This document shows positions 24,546 through 34,766 of a DNA stretch of 64,000 nucleotides, piece by piece. The translations under genes were made by a program, and so were the position numbers. The notes beneath the pieces were generated by a model. It saw only the letters and a program-made list of their open reading frames with translations. It did not search any database and had not been told where the DNA came from. Source of the DNA: Homarus americanus (Eukaryota > Arthropoda > Malacostraca > Decapoda > Nephropidae); assembly GCF_018991925.1 (NCBI RefSeq), contig NW_024711951.1, positions 1 to 64,000 on the forward strand, read 5' to 3'. Position 1 is the first letter of the stretch; each line of letters starts with the position of its first letter.

Positions 24546-24574
24546 GCTCTCTCTATAAATATATATATAATCAA

Positions 24575-24660
24575 CGATCTCACCAGCCAGGACTCGAACC
24601 CTGGACCTAATGCATGGGACCAGGGAATGCTACCGACCATACCACAAGAGCACTAAAAGC
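24575..24660 (-). repeat. tRNA-derived SINE head
   Basis: On the minus strand the A-box-like TGGTATGGTCGGTAGC is followed about 35 bases later by the B box GGTTCGAGTCC, set in a T-arm with CCAGG/CCTGG stem. The tail runs into AT-rich repeats at lower coordinates, as expected for a SINE rather than a tRNA gene; no convincing acceptor stem was found. Confidence 0.65.
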
Positions 24661-24804
24661 AGTTCTAGACTATGTGATATTTCACACAAAGCCTGTTCAT
24701 CGAGCTGATGGCGCCGTGAACCTCTCATTGGGAACTGCCCGTGCTGCTTATGTGGATGTCAGTAGCATTTACCGAATCCAGCTGGTATGAAACACGAGGT
24801 ACCA

Positions 24805-24887
24805 TATATACTTTATTTTTAGTCCATATAACACGTTCATTATATGTTCAAAGTCCGCATGTTATATGGACTAAAAATGAAGTGTAT

Positions 24888-24890
<3 letters not shown>
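24805..24890. repeat. Inverted repeat with ~28-bp arms
   Basis: The left arm (24805-24832) ends TTTTTAGTCCATATAAC and the right arm (24861-24890) begins GTTATATGGACTAAAAA. The arms are reverse complements with one or two mismatches or indels around a ~28-base loop. It may be a tiny MITE or the end structure of a transposon; it adjoins the AT microsatellite. Confidence 0.75.
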
Positions 24891-25020
<130 letters not shown>

Positions 25021-25129
25021 CTTTACGTATAATTAGATTTATGTGCAGTATTTATAAACTGTATATGAAATATGTAAATACTTTACAGAGATAGATTTAC
25101 ATTTATTCACTTCACCATAACTCATTTAT

Positions 25130-25560
25130 CACCACCACCACCCACCACTGCCCATTCCTCCCCAAAACCCATCACTGTCCATTCCTCCCCACCACCCATC
25201 ACTGCCCATTCCTCCCCCATCACTACCCATTCCTCCCCACCACCCATTCCTCCCCGCCAACCATCACTGCCCATTCCTCCCCACCACCAAATCACCACCC
25301 ATTCCTCCCCACCACCCATCACTGCTCATTCTTCATCCACCACCCATCACTACCCATTCCTCCCAATCATTTATCACTGCTCATACCTACTCCATCACCC
25401 ATCACTTTCCATTCATCCCCACCACCCTTCACCGCCCATTCCTCTCCACTAACCTTCACAGCCCATTCCTGCCCTTCCACCAATCAATGCTCATTCCTTC
25501 CCACCACCCATCACTGCCCATTCCTTACCCTCCATTCCTCCTCAACATTTTCCCACGGTG
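25130..25560. repeat. ~27-bp minisatellite (CACTGCCCATTCCTCCCCAC)
   Basis: Diverged tandem units of CCATCACTGCCCATTCCTCC plus a short CCACCAC part. Present also in segment copy 2 at 32910-33270. Open frames read through it on the minus strand are artefacts of the repeat. Confidence 0.8.
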
Positions 25561-25963
25561 AGAATTGTTTTAGGAGAGAGAGCTAAAAGGTTCTTCACGT
25601 TAAGTACCTGGTGATCACAAACCACTTAGACATTAGTACAGGTATACTTCAAGACGTTCATTTGTAAAACCTTAATGGAAGGTGAAGAGCATTCCATAAA
25701 ATAACAATTTCAGAAGCTCGTGATATAATTATGCAGAACACAAAGATGGTACCTTAACTTTGATGTGAGTATAGATGGAATAAATATAACACAAATGCTA
25801 CATATTTAAACCTAAAAAAAGAGAATCCCTTTATTATATAGTGATCTCTATACATGAGGACCAACAAAGCATGACCAGTTAGATGAAGTGGGAACTAGGA
25901 ACGATACTCACTCAATCATTCGGAATACCATCCTTATATCTGTTGGTTGGCGACCACAGTCCT

Positions 25964-26257
25964 CTACTCTAACCGTTCTCGAGCTGTTTTTTCTAATCCT
26001 CCAGATTTTGCATCTCTCTCGGGACGGAATTTTTCATGTAATTCATCTATTCCTGTTTCTGCTTTCCCCTGGCCCTTCATGATCAAGATTTGATGCACAG
26101 TTGATGGCGACTTGCCATAGGAGAGGCTCCCGGGAACTTGACCCACGAAACTAACTTGTAGACTCTCAGTAAAAGACAACCTTGTATCCTCTTTCATTAA
26201 AAACCTTTCCATGATCCTGGAAAACTGTAAGATTGTTTTATTCCATTTTCGGAACAT
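25964..26257 (-). CDS. Hypothetical 97-aa ORF within the duplicated segment
   Basis: The frame reads from MFRKWNKTILQFSRI and contains a short stretch LSYGKSPSTVHQIL that faintly resembles a helix-turn-helix of DNA-transposase type, but I cannot support a family. Copy 2 (33708-33941) loses the start through a one-base deletion in a T run, and the two differences seen in the remaining 77 codons both change an amino acid, so there is no sign of coding constraint. Most likely an old transposon fragment or chance. Confidence 0.2.
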   Translation of the reverse strand: MFRKWNKTILQFSRIMERFLMKEDTRLSFTESLQVSFVGQVPGSLSYGKSPSTVHQILIMKGQGKAETGIDELHEKFRPERDAKSGGLEKTARERLE

Positions 26258-26534
26258 TTAAACTGGTGGACTGTTTGTGTGCTGTTTGCCTACTTTTATT
26301 TGGGGAAATAGTAAAGTGTAGGCGAACTTGATGACTAAGGCTTTATAAAAAAGTTCTTAGTTCATTTGTTCTTCAAGTTTACTTTCAGACGGTGACCACA
26401 ATATTACTTACAGTACCCACTAATAAAAACAAAAATTCAAAGGAACAAGTAAAGTGCTATGCACGAACAGGCTTATATCCATTAAAGAACTGTAAATGGA
26501 TACATTAGTATTTCTTAGGACGCTCGATACAGGG

Positions 26535-26570
26535 ACTAATAATATTTTGTGGATACTGCACATCAGTTTG
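26535..26570 (+). promoter_or_regulatory. Candidate core promoter of the lectin gene
   Basis: An arthropod-type initiator TCAGTT lies at 26563-26568 (A at 26565), with an AT-rich CTAATAATATTTT element centred about 25 bases upstream. It is 38 bases before the only in-frame ATG (26603). Position and motif are seen; function is inferred. Confidence 0.45.
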
Positions 26571-26602
26571 CTCCTCGCACTCGCTCAGGGAGGTCGTCCA
26601 AG

Positions 26603-28912
26603 ATGTGGCCTCGTGTGGTGATGTCGTTGTGGGTCGTTGTGGTGGTGGTGATGGTCACCGTGCCAGACGTCAACGCGGAGGCCAAGATATGGTACCCGGC
26701 AAAAATCTCCACTTCTAAGTTGTCCCCCGCAAAGTCTTTCACCACCACCAACTTTCACAGTCAGACCATTTGTGCCATAAAAGCAACCCAGACAGAATGG
26801 TCGTACATGTTCACCTACGAGGACGACACCTGTTCCCTCTACGACGCTAAGATCGGCGGCTACGATGACGAGTCCAACCTGGGTGACACTACCACCTGCA
26901 AGACCCGACTACTTTATGGTGAAATACCTTACCTGGTCCTAGTGATTTTGGAGTGTTACCTTCCACAACTTACCTGGCCTTAGTGACCAGGTAGTATTAA
27001 CTTACACATTACACAACCTACCTGGCCCTAGTGACCAGGTAGTATTAACTTACACAACCTACCTGGCCCTAGTGACCAGGTAGTATTAACTTACACAACC
27101 TACCTGGCCCTAGTGACCTTGTTGTATTAACTTACACAACCTACCTGGCCCTAGTGACCTTGTTGCATTAACTTACACAACCTACCTGGCCCTAGTGACC
27201 TTGTTGTATTAACCTACTCAACCAGGTAACTGACTAATGAAGCATTAACATTGTAAGTTGTCACTTCACAATAGCTGTGCGTTACGTCACTACAATACTA
27301 CAACATAATGGTGCATTAAATATCCTCAGTTATTGACGCTGGCAAAGATTTATGATATCAGAAAATATAATATGTTATCACACACACATGGCTCCCTCGT
27401 TGACCTCTTGAAGTACTGTATTTGTGTCGTCTTGTTTCAGAGTGTGTTGTTAATGACATCGTTTATGATCATGGCAGTAGCAACCTGGACGACTGTACCC
27501 TCATGGTGTGCTGGAATAAAGTTTTCGGTCCAATAACCTCAGGTAAGATCCCATAATTTATTACTGAGTTTCCCGCTCCTTGTTCTAGTCAGCAGGTTTT
27601 CCTTAATGTGCACCCCAACTACTCTATCTTACAATAAACATGAAGGCACAGGAAAAGTGTTGAACTGTCATATCTGGAGGAAGTGAGGGACTGGTTATTG
27701 ATGAGAATTGTTTTAGAATTATTTCGTCTCACAGTAATAAGTAGGACTGTGCAGCACCTAATATCCCACGTGAGAGCCTACATGGGTGAAGTAAAATGTA
27801 AGAAATTATGCAATGTTTGGACGAGCCCGAAGGAAAAATATCTTGTGGATGCATTATTTGCATTGTTGTAAGCGAGGTGGTTGTTGAGAAGATTAATTAC
27901 GGTATTGATATAAGTAGTTGGTATAATGGGGATGTTACTGAGTGCATGTGAAGGCTGTAAAATGATCCTGTTTGCGAGAGTTTGGGCAGTGGAGGCGTCG
28001 AGAGTATCAGGGTTACTTGCTCAACACTGAGCTGAGAACTCAACAATGTTTAAAGCAGCTCTAAAATTTAGGTGATCAACTGAGAGATTTGACTGGGCTT
28101 GGGCAGTAGAGTTACAGAATAAACTTTTGTGTTACTGAGCAACACCAGCAAAGGAAGTTACTGCTGGAAGGAATGTTGAGTAGGTCATTAATCATTAATA
28201 TAGATTAAGAACAGGATAGGAGAAAGAACAACATTGACAGGAAAGTTATCAAAATGTGAACTGTCCACTACTGTGTGGATGACGCAGTTGGAACATTACT
28301 GACGGAAATTTTCATCAAGTACTGCTATAGGGACAATTTTAATTAATTATTTTCCTATTTACAGATATGCGAGTCTGCGCAGATCCTTTCTTGGAGGTGC
28401 CTGGTCTGGGTTGTATATACCTAAACATCGTGGAGAAGACGTGGGACGATGCTAGAGACTGTTGTATAACCATGGGTGCTGATCTCTTTGTTGCCACCGG
28501 AAACTTCAAGACTTTGCAAAACTACCTCCAAGATTTTCTATCAGACCGTTAGTATAGTGTACACGATTATTGTCAGTGAGCTCTCTAACTTAAATTTGCC
28601 TTGGCCGATTGAAACATAATTTGTCGTTGAGTATAATTCTTTTAAACAAACATTATATAATTATCAGAAATATAATCATTCAGTTGCTTATACGTTTACA
28701 ATGGTTCAAACTTTACAGAGGTGTGGGTCGGAGTGAGGGATCAAAAGTGGGTGGACGATCGTGCCGTGACTGTTAGTGAGTGGGGACCTAATGACCCAGA
28801 CGGTAGCCCGACAGACTGTGCACGGATGCTGGTACAAGGAGATTTTCACTTTGTGGGAGACAGACAGTGTGACGTGAACTTCAAGTCGTTGTGTCAGCGA
28901 ACCTTCTACTAA
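26603..28912 (+). CDS. Secreted C-type lectin with N-terminal PAN/apple-like region (4 exons, 264 aa)
   Basis: Exons 26603-26918, 27441-27542, 28365-28547 and 28719-28912 join in one open frame of 795 bases. All introns are GT-AG and phase 1; donors are GTGAAA, GTAAGA and GTTAGT. Residues 1-24 are a signal peptide (MWPRVVMSLWVVVVVVMVTV, likely cut after VNA). Residues ~45-135 hold six cysteines spread over exons 1-2, with a PAN/apple-like look (CAIKATQTEWSYMFTYEDD). Residues ~141-264 are a C-type lectin domain: VCADPF and GCIYL (first cysteine pair), W.DARDCCITMGADL, WVGVRDQKW, TDCARM, RQC and SLCQ at the end. The sugar/calcium motif is NDPDG where EPN or QPD is usual, and the WND motif is replaced by VGD. 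Such proteins are usually pathogen-binding or adhesion lectins in the haemolymph; binding here may be weak or calcium-independent. The start was chosen as the first ATG after the initiator; the upstream frame has no ATG. Confidence 0.85.
26965..27215. repeat. 41-bp minisatellite with hairpin, in lectin intron 1
   Basis: About six units containing CTACCTGGCCCTAGTGACC and AGGTAGTATTAACTTACAC. Early units contain CTACCTGG ... CCAGGTAG, an inverted repeat of 8 bp around an 8-base loop; later units have lost it (ACCTTGTTG). The array begins within 50 bases of the exon-1 donor, and its motif CTTACCTGG is already present in the intron start at 26926. Confidence 0.85.
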
Positions 28913-28954
28913 ACTGCAAACTGGTAAGTGATGTACAGGTGATACTGGAGGGGA

Positions 28955-29430
28955 TGCTGCTGGCTATGGTTGAGAGGTAGTGACTGTGGTTATGAGGCAG
29001 TGACTGGTGGTTGTGGTTATGAGGCAGTGACTGGTGGTTGTGGTTATGAGGCAGTGACTGGTGGTTGTGGTTATGAGGCAGTGACTGGTGGTTGTGGTTA
29101 TGAGGCAGTGACTGGTGGTTGTGGTTATGAGGCAGTGACTGGTGACTGTGGTTATGAGGCAGTGACTGGTGGTTGTGGTTATGAGGCAGTGACTGGTGAC
29201 TGTGGTTATGAGGCAGTGACTGGTGACTGTGGTTATGAGGCAGTGACTGGTGACTGTGGTTATGAGGCAGTGACTGGTGACTGTGGTTATGAGGCAGTGA
29301 CTGGTGGCTGTGGTTATGAGGCAGTGACTGGTGACTGTGGTTATGAGGCAGTGACTGGTGACTGTGGTTATGAGGCATTGACCGGTGGCTGTGGTTATGA
29401 GGCAGTGACTGGTGGCTTTTGTTGAGAAGT
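28955..29430. repeat. 27-bp minisatellite directly downstream of the lectin stop
   Basis: About sixteen units of 27 bp, with TGGTTATGAGGCAGTGACTG as core and a variable GTGGTTG or GTGACTG part. Because the period is nine codons, the plus strand reads an in-frame nonapeptide GYEAVTGGC or GYEAVTGDC and the minus strand reads HNHSHQSLP. There is no ATG for the plus frame (it would start at TTG 28970). A donor-like GTAAGT at 28924 lies between the lectin stop and the array. Confidence 0.9.
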
Positions 29431-29539
29431 AGTGACTGGTGATTGTGGTTGAGAGGAAGTGAACTGATGATTGTAGGTAAAAGGTAATTACGGTCGATTG
29501 TGGTTGTTGTGATAATAACGTAATAAAGCGGTTGGAATT

Positions 29540-29640
29540 ATTGGTGGTGATTATTATCGATACTATATGTTAGGTGGTGACGGTGATTCTGGTGGTGATG
29601 ATGATTCTGGTGGTGATGGTGATTGTGGGAGTGATAGTGG
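29540..29640. repeat. Short GGTGAT-rich repeat
   Basis: GGTGGTGATGATGATTCTGG-type units, related in composition to the larger array at 30880-32280. Confidence 0.6.
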
Positions 29641-29696
29641 AGGTTCAATACTGTAGAGGTTCAACTGTCACAAAGGTTCCAATTTCAGAGAGATGA

Positions 29697-29835
29697 GGAT
29701 GAAGAGTGAAGAACCCGGATGTCAGCCCCACCCGACTGTGGGAGGATGAGAACAGAAGGTCCCGTCCACTGTTGGCTGACCACTTGTGCTGCAACACCTT
29801 CACGGCTCTGGGTCAAAGCTCCTCCAACTGAACCA
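29697..29835 (+). pseudogene. Decayed copy of the lectin last exon
   Basis: An acceptor-like TTCCAATTTCAG at about 29684-29695 is followed by a frame reading KNPDVSPT ... LLADHLCCNTFTALGQ and a TGA stop. This matches the ends of lectin exon 4 (NDPDGSPT ... FVGDRQCDVNFKSLCQ) with equal length between the conserved ends. In the middle the best match (DCGRM versus DCARM) is in another frame, so a compensating pair of single-base indels is implied. An in-frame TGA lies upstream of the conserved part, and no partner exons were found nearby. Read as a relic of a second lectin gene. Confidence 0.6.
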
Positions 29836-29900
29836 TAATGTAACATGTTGTATTGCCGTTGTTGGAGAAGAATGTTCAATTGAATATATGAAATTTTCCG

Positions 29901-30005
29901 ACTAGTTTATTGTGCACCTCATCATATTCATCCTATGAGGTAGCGCAAAAATGATTACAGAGTAGACGTCATAAAAGTTGTTTAACAGACCACAGTGCTC
30001 AGGAA
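29901..30005 (-). repeat. Dispersed repeat family R, 3'-end copy
   Basis: The minus strand reads CTCTGTAATCATTTTTGCGC, then a CATAGGATGAATATGA-type stretch and GTGCACAATAAACTAG. The same 3' end occurs on the plus strand at 34470-34570 and 62250-62320. It probably belongs to a SINE or the tail of a LINE. Confidence 0.65.
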
Positions 30006-30329
30006 GTTGTGACACTGAATGTTAAGGAGTGTGTTGAATTATACACTAGATGTAAAATGTGGATATAGATTAAATGTTACAGACTTGGGTATCCAGCATT
30101 GTAGCTGACAGTGTTTGGGACCGTTCTTAAGCTTTAATTGTGCACGTTTGCAGTTTCAGCTTGTTTGTTGAACATATTGTGTTTTCACAGTGGAGCTGAG
30201 ACCAAGGTTCTCACAGGCTGCATGTGTAGCCAATCCAAAAAATATCGAGACCCCGGGCGTCCGAAAGAATATGAAACATCGGGATAATACCATCCCAACT
30301 GATACATGAACGCGTCTCAGGTTATTGCT

Positions 30330-30785
30330 CGGTTACTGTTCTCCCGGACTCTGGAGTCTCCATACTTTTTGGATTGGCTGTACGTACAGTTCATGGTTTA
30401 GGGTAGCTAGTATTTCACGATGAGTTTTACTATGTACGACAATGCCAACTGCATAGCTAATAGTGATATTGCTGGGGCTGTTTAGACCAGACTTTATCGG
30501 TGCATTCATGAGTACATCGAACAGTGGGACTAAGTACTCCACCTTAGGGAGTGCCAAGTTGCAAATGTTTAACATGACGTCTGTAACCCTGAAACAGTGC
30601 AACTGCCCTTCTGTGTCTGAGATTTTTACATATCAAATATAACAGACGACCTTCTTTGTCTATTAGGGCTAGGTCGTACAACTTGAGTTGTTTATTACCA
30701 ATGTCAAAGGTAGTTTTAAAGTAACAAAAGAATCCAATTTGTACCTTTCTTCCCTTTGCACTGTTAGAAATGCAGTGATGCAATT
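30330..30785 (-). other. Two overlapping minus-strand ORFs, unrecognised
   Basis: Frames at 30544-30783 (79 codons; contains KTTFDIGNKQLKLYDLALID) and 30333-30602 (89 codons; contains LALPKVEYLVPLFDVLMNAP) overlap by about 60 bases in different phases. Both look more protein-like than the surrounding repeats, and a single frameshift would join them, so a decayed gene or mobile-element fragment is possible. I recognise no family. Confidence 0.25.
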
Positions 30786-30879
30786 ATGTACACGTGTACC
30801 ATGTTAGGAGAAACACGTTTTCGGATACGAAGACTCACAGTCAAGAGGAAAGCCGGTTCATAGACTTCATCTATGACTG

Positions 30880-32280
30880 GTACAAGGAATACAAGAAGCA
30901 GGTTTGGTGATGTTAGTGACAGTGGTGATGTAGTGATAGTGGTGATGATGGTGATGTTAGCGATAGTGGTGATGATGGTGATGTTAGTGACAATGGTGAT
31001 GATGTTAGTGATAGTGGTGATGATGTTAGTGACAGTGGTGATGATGGTGATGTTAGTGATAGTGGTGATGATGGTGATGTTAGTGATAGTGGTGATGATG
31101 TTAGTGATAGTGGTGATGATGTTAGTGATAGTGGTGAAGGTGGTGATGTTAGTGATAGTGGTGATGATGTTAGTGACAGTGGTGATGGTGATGATGTTAG
31201 TGACAGTGGTGATGGTGGTGATGTTAGTGACAGTGGTGATGATGTTAGTGATAGTGGTGATGGTGGTGATGTTAGTGACAGTGGTGATGATGTTAGTGAT
31301 AGTGGTGATGGTGGTGATGTTGGTGACGGTGGTGATGATGTTGAGTGATAGTGGTGATGGTGGTGATGTTGGTGACGGCGGTGATGATGTTGATGATAGT
31401 GGTGATGGTGGTGATGTTGGTGATAGTGGTGATGATGTTGGTGATAGTGGTGATGGTGGTGATGTTGGTTGGCGGTGATGATGTTAGTGATGATGGTGAT
31501 GGTGGTGATGTTGGTGATGATGGTGATGATGTTGGTGATGGTGATTCAGGTGGTGATGTTAGTAGTGATGGTGGTGATGATGTTAGGATAGTGTGGTGAT
31601 GGTGGTGATGTTAGTGACGGTGGTGATGATGTTGATGATGATGGTGATGGTGGTATTGGTGACGGCGGTGATGATGTTAGTGATAGTGGTGATGGTGGTG
31701 ATGTTGGTGACGGTGGTGATGATGTTGGTGATAATTGGTGATGGTGGTGATGTTGGTGATAGTGGTGATGATGTTGGGATGGTGGTGATGATGTTAGTAA
31801 CAGTGGTGATGATGGTGATGTTGGTGACAGTGGTGATGATGTTAGTGATAGTGGTGATGGTGGTGATGTTGGTGATAATTGGTGATGATGTTAAGGGATA
31901 ATTGGTGATGATGTTAGTAACAGTGGTGATGGTGGTGATGTTAGTGATAGTGGTGATGATGTTAGTGATAGTGGTGACGATGGTGATGTTAGTGACAGTG
32001 GTGATGGTAATGTTAGTGATAGTGGAGATGGTGATGATGTTAGTGATAGTGGTGATGATGTTAGTGATAGTGGTGATGATGTTAGTGATAGTGGTGATGA
32101 TGGTGATGTTAGTGACAGTGGTGATGGTGGTGATGTTAGTGATGGTGATGATGCTAGTGATGGTGGTGATGGTGATGATGTTAGTGACAGTGGTGATGAT
32201 GATGATGTTAGTGATAGTGGTGATGGAGGTGATGTTAGTGATGGTGATGATGCTAGTGATGGTGATGTAGTGACGGACAG
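30880..32280. repeat. GTGATGTTAGTGATAGTG minisatellite, ~1.4 kb
   Basis: Units of 15, 18 or 21 bp built from GGTGAT, GATGTTAGT and GATAGT modules. Blocks with TTAGT and blocks with TTGGT alternate, suggesting higher-order duplications. Long plus frames (MVMMLVIVVM or DSGDGGDVGD) are artefacts. Confidence 0.9.
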
Positions 32281-32733
32281 CTTTGTCTCATTTCAAGTTC
32301 GTTGGCAGGAGAGTTGTGCACCTTACAGTACCCCGAGGAACACAAGCGCTAATAGTACTGTTCTAAAGTAGAACACTGTTATTGCCAGCTTGTAATACTG
32401 CAAGATTTTATAACCATTGTTACTGGTATAATTATTCACAAATGGAAACTGTACTATTATACAAATATATGTAATCCCAGCATGTATATCTTTGAATTTT
32501 TGTATCCTTATGTAAAGCGTTAGCCCGGGCTTGTTTTGACAAAGTAAATTTAACCACAATGAGGGCAGCCACAACATCCCACCAAGAGCATTTTCAGGGC
32601 TATTTAAATAAGTAAGCCGACCACTGGAGCCAACGCTCCAAAATTCTTTCTTCCTGACTTTTCTGGGAGGCTTGTGTCTTTAAAACCGGAGCCACGTATA
32701 GCGAAGATCTACACAAACAGACAGACACTGTGC

Positions 32734-32734
<1 letters not shown>

Positions 32735-32794
<60 letters not shown>

Positions 32795-32812
32795 GTGTGT
32801 GTGTGTGTGTAT
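32735..32812. repeat. (TA)n(TG)n microsatellite
   Basis: TA repeat at 32737-32790 continuing into TG repeat; borders duplicated segment copy 2. Confidence 0.9.
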
Positions 32813-34143
32813 GTACAGTATTTATAAACTGTATATGAAATATGTAAATACTATTACAGACATAGATTTACATTTATTCACTTCACCATAACTGATTTAT
32901 CACCCCCACCACCCATCACTGCCCATTCCTCCCAAAACCCATCACTGTCCATCCGTACCCCACCACCTATCACTGCTCATGCCTCCCCACCACCCATCAC
33001 TGTCCAATCCTCCCCCACCACCCATCACTCCATTCCTCCCCACACCCATCACTGCTCATTCCTCCCATCATCACTACCCACTCCTCCACCACATCACTGC
33101 TCATTCCTCCCCACATCCATCCCTACTCATTCCTCCCACCACCCATCTTTCATTCCTCCCCACCACCCATCACCTCATTTCTCCACCACCCATTCCTGCC
33201 CATTCCTCCCCCACCACCCATCAATGCTCATTTCTCCCCCACCACCCATCACTGCCCATTCCTCACCCTCCATTCCTTCACGTTAAGTACGTAAAATATT
33301 GACCTGGTGTTCACAAACCATTATGACATCAGTACAGGTATACTTCGAGCCTTTCTTTTGTAAAACCTTAATGGAAGGTTAAGAGCATTCCATAAAATAA
33401 CAATTTCAGAAGCTCGTGATATAATTATGCAGACTATCGCAAGTAAAGCTGGCGTTTGATCCATGGTTCTTTTATTACCGAACACAAAGATGGTACCTTA
33501 ACTTTGATGTGAGTATAGATGGAATAAATATTACACAAATGCTACATATTTAAACCTAAAAAAAGAGAATCCCTTTATTATATAGTGATCTCTATACATG
33601 AGGACCAACAAAGCATGACCAGTTAGATGAAGTGGGAACTAGGAACGATACTCACTCAATCATTCGGAATACCATCCTTATATCTGTTGGTTGGCGACCA
33701 CAGTCCTCTACTCTAACCGTTCTCGAGCTGTTTTTTCTAATCCTCCAGATTTTGCATCTCTCTGGGGACGGAATTTTTCATGTAATTCATCTATTCCTGT
33801 TTCTGCTTTCCCCTGGCCCTTCATGGTCAAGATTTGATGCACAGTTGATGGCGACTTGCCATAGGAGAGGCTCCCGGGAACTTGACCCACGAAACTAACT
33901 TGTAGACTCTCAGTAAAAGACAACCTTGTATCCTCTTTCATAAAAACCTTTCCATGATCCTGGAAAACTGTAAGATTGTTTTATTCCATTTTCGGAACAT
34001 TTAAACTGGTGGACTGTTTGTGTGCTGTTTGCCTACTTTTATTTGGGGAAATAGTAAACAAGTGTAGGCGAACTTGATGACTAAGGCTTTGTAAAAAGTA
34101 CTTAGTTCATTTGTTCTTCAAGTGTGCACTCGAACGGTGACCC
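32812..34143. repeat. Direct segmental duplication, copy 2
   Basis: Pairs with 25043-26398. It carries 48 extra bases (33434-33481) and a diverged minisatellite. Homology stops near 34143, after CATTTGTTCTTCAAG, about where copy 1 approaches the lectin promoter; no second lectin exon follows. Confidence 0.9.
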
Positions 34144-34189
34144 CTATAAAAAAAACATGTCAGAGGAACGTGTGCTTTACTGCGCTCGG

Positions 34190-34600
34190 CAAATGTGAAC
34201 AAAACTAAATGTAAAATGTACGGCCAGACATCTGGCCACACACTCCAACAGTCTTACTGTGAAAAAAATAGAACCCTCTAGGGGTAGATTCAAGCACACT
34301 GTGCATGCAATGGCACAAACACTTTTATCTCTGATGACAAGATTCCTGATATACTAAGGCTGTATCCACACTTCGCAACTAGTACAAAATCAAAATTCTA
34401 TGTACCAACTTCAATAAACAATGTACTGGAAATACTCTGTAATATTCATTGCCAAATAAAAAAACTCGCTGGGGTCTGATAAACACCCTTTGTGGCCTCT
34501 ACTCTGAAATCCTTTTTGCGTTACCGCTCACAGGAGGAGCATGGGGGGTGCACAATAAACTAGCTGCTGTCTGCTTCAAAATTAAAAATTAAAAAATTTA
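34190..34600 (+). repeat. Dispersed repeat family R, longest copy
   Basis: Shares with 62080-62350 a 5' part (GGCCAGACAT followed by CTGGCCACACACTC) and a 3' part (TACCGCTCACAGGA, then GGGTGCACAATAAAC). The 34-kb copy has ~120 extra internal bases. GGCCAGACATCTGGCC is itself an inverted repeat. The AT-rich 3' end suggests a retroposed element. Confidence 0.7.
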
Positions 34601-34700
34601 TGTACCGGTATAACCAATAGTTTTAATTAATAATACTCTATGTACTTTACACGCACTAAACATTGCACTAAAGATGTTGAGAAGTGTTCAGATACACGGA

Positions 34701-34702
<2 letters not shown>

Positions 34703-34765
<63 letters not shown>
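34703..34765. repeat. (CA)n microsatellite
   Basis: About 60 bases of uninterrupted CA. The minus ORF over it is an artefact. Confidence 0.95.

Positions 34766-34766
<1 letters not shown>

Larger units (their letters stand above)
25043..26398. repeat. Direct segmental duplication, copy 1
   Basis: Highly similar to 32812-34143 in the same orientation, from GCAGTATTTATAAACTGTA through to CATTTGTTCTTCAAGT. Copy 1 lacks 48 bases present at about 33434-33481 of copy 2. The minisatellite portion differs in copy number, and the remainder is almost identical. Copy 1 ends ~150 bases upstream of the lectin promoter. Confidence 0.9.

Noticed and set aside
24575..24660. Possible genuine tRNA gene
   Set aside because: A and B boxes and a T-arm are present but no acceptor stem pairs, and the 3' side runs into AT repeats; a SINE head fits better.
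30873..32270. Several plus ORFs rich in MVVMLV or SGDGGDV
   Set aside because: Translations of the GGTGATGTTAGT minisatellite.
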